Shown here: in pieces, positions 1 to 6,707 of the stretch
Position numbering within the stretch: position 1 is the stretch's first letter
Layout: every line of letters begins with the position of its first letter
Source: Bacteroidia bacterium
GTDB taxonomy: Bacteria > Bacteroidota > Bacteroidia > UKL13-3
Length of the DNA: 17,035 nucleotides
Assembly (NCBI GenBank): GCA_019454865.1
Contig: JACFNJ010000029.1
Span: 1 to 17,035, forward strand
Reading direction: 5' to 3'
Made by a program: the position numbers and the translations under genes
Notes under the pieces: generated by a model
Told to the model about the DNA's origin: nothing
What the model saw: only the letters and a program-made list of their open reading frames with translations
Database searches by the model: none

Positions 1-1089
1 CTTACCTAAAGGTGTAATACGGTTATCATTTTTGGATGATAATGCCGGACCATTCTTCTCTGCATCTTCTACCATAGTTCGATATTTGATAATCGTAAAT
101 GGTTTACCATGTAATCCTATTCGGGTTTGTTTGAAGAATACCGTGCCTTTGGATGTGCTTTTTACTGCAATTGCTAATATTACATACAATGGGAGCAGTG
201 CTATTAATACCATTGCAGATACTATAATATCAAACAATCGTTTCAAAAACAGTTGCCAGGTAGGCACCATTTGCGGATTTAACTCAATTAAAGCTGTACC
301 CAATACATTTTGTATTTTAACTCCTCCACTTACCACATCATACAAATCCGGAACAATTTTTATATGTACGGGTTCGCTCTCAATTAAGTTTGTTATGTCA
401 GTAATCTCTTTATGCTTTGAACTGTTTAGCGCAATTATTATTTCTTCTGTTTTAAGTTCCTTTATTTTTTGTGGTAAATCGGTGTAAACACCCATGTTGG
501 GCAAAATGTGTTGCATCTCATCTGCACTGTTTACGGTTACATAGCCTTGTAATTTATATCCTTGCTGTGTTTGTCCGTGCAGTAACTCATTTGCTATATT
601 ATATGCTACGCTATCACTACCAATAATGATTGTGTTAAAACCAATAACTTTTTTATTTATTAGTGATTTTATATATGTAGCCATTGCTATACGGGCTACA
701 ACTGTAATTGAAAAGTGAAGTATAAATAGTGTAACAAATGTTTTGTAATACGATTCGTATGATTTTACTTCATCATCCAATAATAAACTGAAGAATAATA
801 TTAATACACCGATTATACTTGTTGTAAATACTCGCGATATTTCTTTAATGCGTGATTTTTTCCAAACATCAGCATAGTTTCCTGCCAATAGATACAAAAC
901 AACCCATGCAAGTGGAATTAAAAATAAACCAACATAATAATTGATGTCTAATTCAATTGGTATAGAATATCCAAACTTTGCAGGCTCAATGATTACTTTA
1001 CGGTATGTGAAAAATGTTGACCATGCAAGCATCGCTGCCAAATAGTCGAAGCAGATAAAAGGTATGGTATGTTTTCTTAATTTTATCAA
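1..1089 (-). CDS. Polyprenyl-phosphate sugar-1-phosphate transferase (partial, C-terminus beyond left edge)
   Basis: This family moves a sugar-1-phosphate from a nucleotide sugar onto undecaprenyl phosphate at the inner membrane, the first step of exopolysaccharide, capsule or O-antigen synthesis. The 363 visible codons give hydrophobic N-terminal segments (roughly residues 8-130), a Rossmann-like CoA-binding-type domain beginning near residue 152 (IIIGSDS), and from about residue 280 the membrane anchor and start of the bacterial sugar transferase domain (LKRLFDIIVS, then FKQTRIGLHGKPFTIIKYRTM, broken by the edge after NRITPLGK). The rest of the catalytic domain lies outside the window. The likely start is TTG at 1089-1087: an in-frame TAA lies at 1104-1102, and the N-terminus MIKLRKHTIPFICFDYLAA resembles relatives. 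The next ATG (1032) would remove part of the first membrane helix. The start overlaps the lipoprotein stop, suggesting translational coupling. The exact sugar cannot be told. Confidence 0.9.
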   Translation of the reverse strand, partial: MIKLRKHTIPFICFDYLAAMLAWSTFFTYRKVIIEPAKFGYSIPIELDINYYVGLFLIPLAWVVLYLLAGNYADVWKKSRIKEISRVFTTSIIGVLILFFSLLLDDEVKSYESYYKTFVTLFILHFSITVVARIAMATYIKSLINKKVIGFNTIIIGSDSVAYNIANELLHGQTQQGYKLQGYVTVNSADEMQHILPNMGVYTDLPQKIKELKTEEIIIALNSSKHKEITDITNLIESEPVHIKIVPDLYDVVSGGVKIQNVLGTALIELNPQMVPTWQLFLKRLFDIIVSAMVLIALLPLYVILAIAVKSTSKGTVFFKQTRIGLHGKPFTIIKYRTMVEDAEKNGPALSSKNDNRITPLGK

Positions 1090-1955
1090 CCTTCTATAAG
1101 TTTAATGTTATCCAATATAATTTTGGGCATCGGTGTGTTGGGTGTACGCAGTACATAAATTACCAATTTGTATAAATCTCCGGTAGGTAATTTAACTAAA
1201 TCCGGTGACATATCAATATACACTTTTTTCCAGCCATTGGTAGGATATGCAGTATATACTTCGGTAAACTTACCCGAATTACTTGCAGCCACAAAACCAA
1301 TATGAATGTATGTGTCGGTGTTGTAATCCATCTCTAAGTAAATTGTATTTGATGAACTATTTACAGTGAAATTATCGGTTGATATTAAACGGTATTCCGT
1401 GGTTGAGTCGCTTAAAATTACATAGCCTGAATTTTTCCCTTTCGTGCGGGCGCTATCCCCGGTATTTATTTTTATAATGGTATCGCCCGGAGATGGATTG
1501 TATGCATTGAAGCGAAACCCAACTCTATCAAAATCTTCAATCAACTTAAAATCCAAATTATTTACATACTTAAATACCGGAAAAATTGTATCAATTTTTT
1601 GTGGCTGTGCCTGAATTGTAAAATACTGTCGGCTTATAAATTTGTATGGAGTTCTTTCGTAATACTGTCCGGTATTTAAAATGCCTGCATCTACGGCTAC
1701 TTCGGTCGTGCCGTTTGCTTGTAGCGGAATAAGTGTAGGTATTGCAAAAGTTCCTTCAATGTTATTGTTTGAATAAACCCAAGCGTCTGTAATATTGCTG
1801 GTGCTATCGCCTTGGCTTCCATCAGCATTAGTTTCAAACCTAAAACCGGAAACATATAAGTAACTTGGCACCGTTACTTCATTATCAAAAACTTTACATG
1901 AAGAAAGGAATAAAACTCCTATTAGTAGTGCTTTTAAATTAAATACAATTCTCAT
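1086..1955 (-). CDS. Uncharacterised lipoprotein, 289 aa
   Basis: I do not recognise a named family. Residues 1-19 form a lipoprotein signal peptide ending in LFLSSC, with the lipidated cysteine at position 20. The following residues (KVFDNE) lack the K-(D/E)-(D/E) surface-export signal, so it may face the periplasm. The mature part is beta-rich and looks like two sandwich-like halves, about 30-135 and 140-289. The second half ends in WKKVYIDM...KIILDNIKLIEG, which recalls jelly-roll carbohydrate-binding modules; that is an inference from pattern only. It lies 24 bases after a Gfo/Idh-like gene, has its own promoter (1967-1997), and its TGA stop overlaps the TTG start of the sugar transferase. 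This context suggests a role in surface polysaccharide assembly or recognition. Confidence 0.85.
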   Translation of the reverse strand: MRIVFNLKALLIGVLFLSSCKVFDNEVTVPSYLYVSGFRFETNADGSQGDSTSNITDAWVYSNNNIEGTFAIPTLIPLQANGTTEVAVDAGILNTGQYYERTPYKFISRQYFTIQAQPQKIDTIFPVFKYVNNLDFKLIEDFDRVGFRFNAYNPSPGDTIIKINTGDSARTKGKNSGYVILSDSTTEYRLISTDNFTVNSSSNTIYLEMDYNTDTYIHIGFVAASNSGKFTEVYTAYPTNGWKKVYIDMSPDLVKLPTGDLYKLVIYVLRTPNTPMPKIILDNIKLIEG

Positions 1956-1966
1956 CGCCTTAGTGG

Positions 1967-1997
1967 CAAAAGTATTTAATTATCCTTTGTAATCAAA
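1967..1997 (-). promoter_or_regulatory. Internal Bacteroidota-type promoter for the lipoprotein gene
   Basis: On the minus strand TTTG (1997-1994) is followed after 19 bases by TACTTTTG (1974-1967), an exact match to the TAnnTTTG -7 element. Transcription would begin near 1963, giving a leader of about 8 bases before the ATG at 1955. The -33 element lies inside the 3' end of the upstream oxidoreductase gene, so the lipoprotein and sugar transferase can be transcribed without it. Confidence 0.55.
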
Positions 1998-2924
1998 TAA
2001 GGTACTGGGATATATTTTTTCAATAACCTGGTATGCAACTCGTAGGTTTTGGTAGTATTGGTGGGTTTCTTGTGTCATTTTTTGTTTGCTTAATATGCTT
2101 TGAGCAAAATATTCCATCTCTAATTTTACGATGTTTTGTTTTTTTGTATTTTTTGAAACTACATCTTGGTGTACCATTTCGTCATTTTCATCGCGTATCA
2201 ATTTTGTAATTTCAAAATCATGCAATCCCATCGAAATGCATTCGCCTTTTTGGTAAGCTTTGATATAACTGTTTTCACCATTTTGAAAATTGCCACAAAT
2301 CATATTAGCCACACATCCGTTTTCAAAATCCAATCGAACATTCATAAAATCGGTATGCGAATTAAAAACCGAAGCACCGTTGGCAACCACACGTTTTATG
2401 TTTGAACCAATAATGTGTGTTAGTAAATCAATATCGCTATGTATCATCCCAAATATCATACTGTCGTTACTTAGTGTTAATACTTTGTTTTGATACCTTT
2501 TTAATTCTACATAATTTGGTTTTTTAACTAAGCGTTTAAATACTTTTAAATTGGGTTGAAATTTATCTTCGTGCAATATCCTAATGTTTACATTGCCTTC
2601 AATTGCCAATTCGCTCAGTTGCTTTGCTTCTCTTATGTCTTCACTTAATAAGCCATTTAATAACACATGTTTTGATTTACGAATAGCCTGTGATGCATAC
2701 CGAAAGTGTGTACCCACCGGTGATAAAATATCAATGGCATCCACGTTATCCAATAAAGAATTTAAGTCGTTGAAATAGGTAAGGTTATTTTCCTTAGCAA
2801 ATGTACTTGCAATGATAGGCGAGTGGTCGTAAAAGCCAACTAATTCAAATTCGTCCATCTGTATAAATTGGGCAGCATGTCGTTTCCCCAATTCATTTGC
2901 TCCTATTATTCCTATTTTAATCAT
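1980..2924 (-). CDS. Gfo/Idh/MocA family oxidoreductase-like protein, EKP motif lost
   Basis: Members are NAD(P)-dependent sugar or inositol dehydrogenases, often acting on nucleotide sugars in polysaccharide clusters. The protein is 314 aa, close to the usual 320-380. An N-terminal Rossmann fold is clear (IGIIGANELGKRHA, residues 4-17), with an acidic residue at the end of beta-2 (FYDHS, 31-35). The C-terminal domain keeps the HSDIDLLTHI motif (162-171), equivalent to the family H-DxxxH catalytic region. The conserved EKP motif expected after the fourth strand is replaced by LNGLLSE (89-95), so the lysine that normally contacts cofactor and substrate is absent. It may still bind nucleotide but have altered or no redox activity. 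It is the first gene of the minus-strand trio. A possible -7 element, TACCTTCG (2953-2946), lies upstream. Confidence 0.88.
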   Translation of the reverse strand: MIKIGIIGANELGKRHAAQFIQMDEFELVGFYDHSPIIASTFAKENNLTYFNDLNSLLDNVDAIDILSPVGTHFRYASQAIRKSKHVLLNGLLSEDIREAKQLSELAIEGNVNIRILHEDKFQPNLKVFKRLVKKPNYVELKRYQNKVLTLSNDSMIFGMIHSDIDLLTHIIGSNIKRVVANGASVFNSHTDFMNVRLDFENGCVANMICGNFQNGENSYIKAYQKGECISMGLHDFEITKLIRDENDEMVHQDVVSKNTKKQNIVKLEMEYFAQSILSKQKMTQETHQYYQNLRVAYQVIEKIYPSTLFDYKG

Positions 2925-3081
2925 TTGCGATTTTATGATAATGTACGAAGGTATAGGCTAATATTACTTACATTGCAGTGCTTTTATTCCTATTATGCAC
3001 ATAAGTGTATAAAAGAGCAAGCAATAAATTATACATGAAGTTTTTAATACACACTCTAACAATGCAATGTTTAAAAAGCAA

Positions 3082-3114
3082 TTTGCCCGATTGCATTAGG
3101 CTAATGAATATTTG
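3082..3114 (+). promoter_or_regulatory. Predicted promoter of pcm with spacer palindrome
   Basis: TTTG (3082-3085) is separated by 21 bases from AATATTTG (3107-3114), one mismatch from TAnnTTTG. Transcription would start near 3117, leaving about 9 bases before the ATG at 3126. The spacer contains the perfect inverted repeat CATTAG-G-CTAATG (3094-3106), placed where a repressor could block polymerase. Confidence 0.45.
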
Positions 3115-3125
3115 CTTTAGAAGTT

Positions 3126-3779
3126 ATGCTAAATAGAGAAGATTCATACAAAAACAAAGGTGCTCGCAAGAAATTAGTGGCTCTATTAAAGGAAAAAGGC
3201 ATTACCGATAATGCTGTTTTGGATGCTATGTTAGCCATACCAAGGCATTATTTTTTCGACAAAACCTTTGAAAGCCATGCGTATGAAGACAAGGCATTTC
3301 CGATAGGCGAAGGGCAAACAATTTCGCAGCCTTATACAGTAGCGTATCAAACCCAATTGCTGCACATTAATAAAGGCGATAAGGTGTTAGAAATTGGTAC
3401 CGGAAGCGGCTATCAAACCTGCGTATTGGCACATCTTGGTGCTGATGTGTATAGTATTGAACGTCTTGAAAAGCTAAGCACAAAAGCCCAAACTCTATTA
3501 AAAGATTTGGGTTATGCAGCTACCTGCAAAAGTGGTGATGGTACTTTAGGGTGGCAAGATTTTGCACCATTTGATAAAATAATAGTAACAGCAGGCGCAC
3601 CGGTAATGCCTAAAACATTGGCTGCACAATTAAATATAGGCGGCATAATGGTTATACCCGTTGGCAATGAGCATACGCAGGAAATGTGGAGCTTGGTAAA
3701 AAAATCAACCAAAACCTTAGAAAAAATAGTGCACGATTCGTTCAAGTTTGTACCATTAATAGGGCAAAACGGTTGGTAA
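3126..3779 (+). CDS. pcm: Protein-L-isoaspartate O-methyltransferase
   Basis: Transfers a methyl group from S-adenosylmethionine to isoaspartyl residues of damaged proteins, starting their repair in the cytoplasm. At 217 aa it has the usual bacterial length. The family signature GEGQTISQPYTVA lies at residues 61-73 and contains the substrate-binding segment. SAM motif I is VLEIGTGSGYQT (87-98), followed by an acidic residue at the end of beta-2 (SIERLEKL, 110-117), and the post-I region is SGDGTLGW (136-143). It stands alone between a divergent minus-strand cluster and the outer-membrane protein gene. The start is supported by the promoter just upstream and by full N-terminal alignment of the helical cap (residues 10-45). 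No terminator is convincing downstream. Confidence 0.95.
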   Translation: MLNREDSYKNKGARKKLVALLKEKGITDNAVLDAMLAIPRHYFFDKTFESHAYEDKAFPIGEGQTISQPYTVAYQTQLLHINKGDKVLEIGTGSGYQTCVLAHLGADVYSIERLEKLSTKAQTLLKDLGYAATCKSGDGTLGWQDFAPFDKIIVTAGAPVMPKTLAAQLNIGGIMVIPVGNEHTQEMWSLVKKSTKTLEKIVHDSFKFVPLIGQNGW

Positions 3780-3926
3780 GCATTGCTACTTATTCCCAAT
3801 TTTTTTGTAAGTTGTTAATAAAATTAAACACTGCTTAAATGCTTGATAACATTGTGCTTTACACTGCTTGTTATTATGCAAACAAGGGTTTTTAACAATT
3901 TTAAAACGTACTTTTATTACTGAGTA

Positions 3927-3958
3927 TTGATTTTAACCAAAAACAGTATATACATTTG
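3927..3958 (+). promoter_or_regulatory. Strong predicted promoter of the outer-membrane protein gene
   Basis: TTG (3927-3929), a 21-base spacer and TACATTTG (3951-3958), an exact TAnnTTTG match. Transcription would start near 3962, giving an A-rich leader of about 29 bases before the ATG at 3991. This is the best-formed plus-strand promoter in the window. Confidence 0.6.
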
Positions 3959-3990
3959 TACTTGTAATTAAAAACACAATTTTAAAAATT

Positions 3991-4767
3991 ATGAAAAAAC
4001 TTATTCTATCTATGGCATTCTTAACTGCTGGTGCAGTTTCTTATGCTCAAACCGGTGCAGGTTCTATCTGGTTAGGAGGTTCAATTGGATTTGGCTCAGC
4101 TGGAGGATCAACCGAAATTTCAGGTGCTCCTGCCGGTAATGGTACTACTGATGCTCCTACTACTACTAATTTAAATTTTAGCCCTACCGGTTATTATTTT
4201 ATTGGTGATGATTTAGCTGTAGGTGCAAGTATTACTTTTGGAAGTAATTCAACTTCACAAGAAAAATATTACAATAAAACTACAGGTACTACAACTGTAC
4301 CTGGTCCTGGTTTTTCTCCTGGAGCTAATGATGTAAAGTATGATGACAAAACTACTAATACTGGTTTTGGTATTAATTTGTATGCAAATAAATTTAATGA
4401 TTTAAGCGACAAATGGAAATGGTACTATGGTGCTTCATTAGGATTTAACAATGGTAGCGGAACAATGACTAATGTTAAAATGGTTAGTCCTGGAAATTAT
4501 ACTACAGAAGAAAAACCTTTGCCTTCATCAATGACAGTTTCATTAGGAGCTAACTTAGGTGTTTCTTATTTCTTAAATGAAAATTGGGCTTTTGTAGGTG
4601 GATTAAACAATTTATTTAGTTTAGCATACACTTCTTCAAGCAGCGAAACTGCTTTGCCTTTGGGTGGTACAAGCACTGCTAAAACTAATAATTTAAACCT
4701 TTCAGTTGGTACAGGTACTGTTACTTCAGGTGCTATATCGTTTGGAGTATTTTATGTTTTAAAATAA
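3991..4767 (+). CDS. Secreted outer-membrane beta-barrel protein, 258 aa
   Basis: A Sec signal peptide spans residues 1-19 (MKKLILSMAFLTAGAVSYA) with cleavage before Q20. The mature protein is rich in Gly, Thr, Ser and Asn. It shows repeated alternating segments typical of small barrels: SIWLGGSIGFG (25-35), LAVGASITFG, FGINLYANKF, WYYGASLGFN, SVSLGANLGV-like stretches, WAFVGGLNNLF, and a final strand ending in FGVFYVLK. The long polar segments between strands would be surface loops. Function is unknown; it resembles generic Bacteroidota outer-membrane barrel proteins rather than a named porin. Codons are strongly biased to GGT, GCT and ACT, unlike neighbouring genes. Together with a good promoter and a perfect terminator this points to high expression. 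It appears to be a monocistronic unit. Confidence 0.85.
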   Translation: MKKLILSMAFLTAGAVSYAQTGAGSIWLGGSIGFGSAGGSTEISGAPAGNGTTDAPTTTNLNFSPTGYYFIGDDLAVGASITFGSNSTSQEKYYNKTTGTTTVPGPGFSPGANDVKYDDKTTNTGFGINLYANKFNDLSDKWKWYYGASLGFNNGSGTMTNVKMVSPGNYTTEEKPLPSSMTVSLGANLGVSYFLNENWAFVGGLNNLFSLAYTSSSSETALPLGGTSTAKTNNLNLSVGTGTVTSGAISFGVFYVLK

Positions 4768-4790
4768 TTTTAAACAATAACAATTTTTAT

Positions 4791-4823
4791 AAAAGCTGCT
4801 TCTATACGGAGCAGCTTTTTTTT
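4791..4823 (+). terminator. Rho-independent terminator after the outer-membrane protein gene
   Basis: A perfect 10-bp stem, AAAAGCTGCT (4791-4800) pairing with AGCAGCTTTT (4810-4819), encloses a 9-base loop and runs into a T tract ending at 4823. It lies 24 bases past the stop codon. Confidence 0.9.
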
Positions 4824-4854
4824 GTTTATACTTGCTTGATAGTAATAATAAACA

Positions 4855-5970
4855 GTGAAAACAAGATTAAGAATAGGGTTTGAAGCCAAACGTGCATTTA
4901 CCAACACTACGGGGTTGGGTAATTATGCGCGCTTTGTAATTGCAAATTTTGCCGCTAACTATCCTAATCACCATTTGTATTTATTTACTCCAAGGGTTGA
5001 TGTTGCTTTTGCAAACCAATTGCAACATTTTTCCAATTGTACAATTGTAACTCCCGATAGTTTTATCTCGCAAAAAGCGCCTTCCTATTGGCGAAGTTTT
5101 TTGCTGCCTGCACTAGCAAGTGATTTGCAATTGGATGTTTTACATGGATTGAGCAATGAGTTACCTTTTACCATTTCGCAGTTTGGCGGAAAAAAAATTG
5201 TTACCATCCACGATTTAATTTTTTTGCGTTATCCTGCCTATTATAATTTTATTGATAGAAAAATTTATTCCTTAAAATTCAAACAAGCTTGTCAAAAAGC
5301 AGATGTAATAATTGCCACAAGTATGCAAACCAAAATTGATATACAAACTTATTTAGGCATACATCCGGATAAGATAAAAGTTGTGTATCAGAATTGTGCC
5401 GAGCAGTTTGCAGTTAAAATCACTGAACAAGAAAAAAAATTAATTAGAGAAAAATACAATTTGCCTGAAAAGTATATTGTATGTGTAGGAACCATTGAGC
5501 AACGTAAAAATCAATTGCAAGTATTGCAAGCCTATATTCAGGCAAAGCCATCGGATGATTTGGTATTTGTGGGCAGGCAAACTGCTTATGCTAATGAGCT
5601 CCACCAACTATTAAGCAAACATAATTTGCAAAAACGTGTACATTTTATTTCCAATGCAGCGTTTGCGCATTTTCCTGCATTTTACCAAATGGCATCCAAA
5701 GCGGTTTATGCAAGTTCGTTTGAAGGTTTTGGAATTCCCGTGTTGGAGTCGTTGCGAAGCGGTGTTGCTACAATTGTGGCATATAACTCCAGCTTGCTTG
5801 AAGTAGGCGGAGATGTAGTACATTATTTTGATGCAAGCAATATTGAGCAGCTTGCGGAGTTACTAAAGCAGCCATTGCCCAATTTCGCACCCGAAAAAAT
5901 TAATTTGCATTTGGAGCAGTTTTCAACACCTCATTTAATGAATCAGCTGCTGGAAATTTATAAAGGATAA
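4855..5970 (+). CDS. Glycosyltransferase family 4 (GT-B fold)
   Basis: Transfers a sugar from an activated donor to a growing glycan, probably in lipopolysaccharide or exopolysaccharide synthesis at the cytoplasmic side of the inner membrane. The protein is 371 aa, normal for GT4. The N-terminal domain begins RIGFEAKRAF (6-15) with TGLGNYAR (19-26), a pattern common in Bacteroidota GT4 enzymes, and has IVTIHDL at 115-121. The donor-binding C-terminal domain begins near YIVCVGTIEQRKN (207-219) and contains the ExxxxxxxE motif EGFGIPVLE (290-298). The start is GTG at 4855: an in-frame TAA at 4849-4851 excludes anything earlier. A weak -7-like TATACTTG lies at 4827-4834, right after the preceding terminator. 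It is not adjacent to other glycan genes, so its substrate cannot be inferred. Confidence 0.92.
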   Translation: MKTRLRIGFEAKRAFTNTTGLGNYARFVIANFAANYPNHHLYLFTPRVDVAFANQLQHFSNCTIVTPDSFISQKAPSYWRSFLLPALASDLQLDVLHGLSNELPFTISQFGGKKIVTIHDLIFLRYPAYYNFIDRKIYSLKFKQACQKADVIIATSMQTKIDIQTYLGIHPDKIKVVYQNCAEQFAVKITEQEKKLIREKYNLPEKYIVCVGTIEQRKNQLQVLQAYIQAKPSDDLVFVGRQTAYANELHQLLSKHNLQKRVHFISNAAFAHFPAFYQMASKAVYASSFEGFGIPVLESLRSGVATIVAYNSSLLEVGGDVVHYFDASNIEQLAELLKQPLPNFAPEKINLHLEQFSTPHLMNQLLEIYKG

Positions 5971-6016
5971 AAACCACATCCGCCTAAAAAATCTTTTACT
6001 TTCATAGTAAAAAGTG

Positions 6017-6024
6017 TAGGTTTG
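6017..6024 (+). promoter_or_regulatory. Possible -7 promoter element of the cyclophilin gene
   Basis: TAGGTTTG matches TAnnTTTG exactly and would put the transcript start near 6027, about 20 bases before the ATG at 6048. No TTG is seen at the expected -33 distance, only a T-rich stretch, so support is moderate. Confidence 0.4.
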
Positions 6025-6047
6025 AATTACTTCAAAAATTTAGAAAG

Positions 6048-6695
6048 ATGAAAAAAATAATTTATATACTTTTAAGTGTATTGGCTTTTGCTGCTTGTAA
6101 AAAGGAAGAAGCCGTAACTCCTGAAAAGCCGGAAACCAAAGACACAACCGAAAAAATAATTGAAATAAAAACATCTTATGGAACAATGTATATGTGGTTG
6201 TATAAAGAAACTCCATTGCATCGAGCCAATTTCCTGGCATTAGCAGATACCAACTTTTTTGACGGAACAACATTTCATCGCATTATCAAAGATTTTATGA
6301 TACAAGGAGGTGATCCAAACTCAAAAGACACAATAGCCACAAATGACGGACAAGGCGGACCCGGATATACCATACCGGCTGAGATAGATGCTACAAAATT
6401 AAAACACGCACGAGGCGAAGTAGGTGCAGCAAGATTGGGCGATGCGCAAAATCCTACGCGGGCATCCAGTGGTTCGCAATTTTATATCTGCCACTCAACA
6501 AGCGGTACACAGCACTTAAATGGATTATATACTGTTTTCGGAAAAATTATAAGCGGTATAGAAGTAGTGGATTCAATCGCTATAAAACCGAAAGATGCAA
6601 ACAACCGTCCATTAGTTAATATTCCGATGGATATAAATGTAGTAGAAAAAACACGTGCCCAACTTCGTGCCGATTATCACTTTGAAGCTAATTAG
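6048..6695 (+). CDS. Cyclophilin-type peptidyl-prolyl isomerase, lipoprotein
   Basis: Catalyses cis-trans isomerisation of prolyl bonds, helping proteins fold in the envelope. The first 16 residues are a lipoprotein signal (VLAFAAC, cysteine 17). The next residues, KKEEA, match the C-x-K-(D/E)-(D/E) export signal described in Bacteroidota, so the protein is predicted to be displayed on the cell surface. A Lys/Glu/Thr-rich linker reaches about residue 36. The cyclophilin domain (about 37-200) shows FHRIIKDFMIQGGDP (76-90) with the catalytic arginine at 78, GQGGPGYTIPAEI (101-113), SGSQFYICHS (141-150) and LNGLYTVFGKI (157-167). It is 215 aa. The gene is a single unit and converges on the RNA methyltransferase with 12 bases between stops. 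Confidence 0.94.
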   Translation: MKKIIYILLSVLAFAACKKEEAVTPEKPETKDTTEKIIEIKTSYGTMYMWLYKETPLHRANFLALADTNFFDGTTFHRIIKDFMIQGGDPNSKDTIATNDGQGGPGYTIPAEIDATKLKHARGEVGAARLGDAQNPTRASSGSQFYICHSTSGTQHLNGLYTVFGKIISGIEVVDSIAIKPKDANNRPLVNIPMDINVVEKTRAQLRADYHFEAN

Positions 6696-6698
6696 CTT
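6685..6698. terminator. Palindrome between convergent genes, possible shared terminator
   Basis: The 14-base perfect palindrome AAGCTAATTAGCTT spans the end of the cyclophilin gene and the gap to the methyltransferase stop, followed by TTCAAG on the plus strand. The stem is short and AT-rich with a weak T run, so termination is possible but uncertain. Confidence 0.3.
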
Positions 6699-6707
6699 TT
6701 CAAGTTA

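Noticed and set aside
32..487. Plus-strand open frame of 151 codons
   Set aside because: It is the antisense shadow of the sugar transferase. The minus strand translates to clear family motifs (KYRTM, NRITPLGK) without interruption from 1089 to the edge.
3512..3799. Minus-strand frame of 95 codons over the end of pcm
   Set aside because: It mirrors the pcm coding region, has no domain, signal or promoter, and its composition follows from the opposite strand.
3867..3893. Possible terminator after pcm (CTTGTT...AACAAG followed by GGTTTTT)
   Set aside because: Only a 6-bp stem with an 8-base loop, separated from the T run, and about 90 bases after the stop; too weak to call.
4145..4175. ACT/GCT-rich stretch in the barrel gene as a tandem repeat
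   Set aside because: It encodes a Thr/Ala-rich loop and is short and irregular, so it is low-complexity coding sequence rather than a repeat element.
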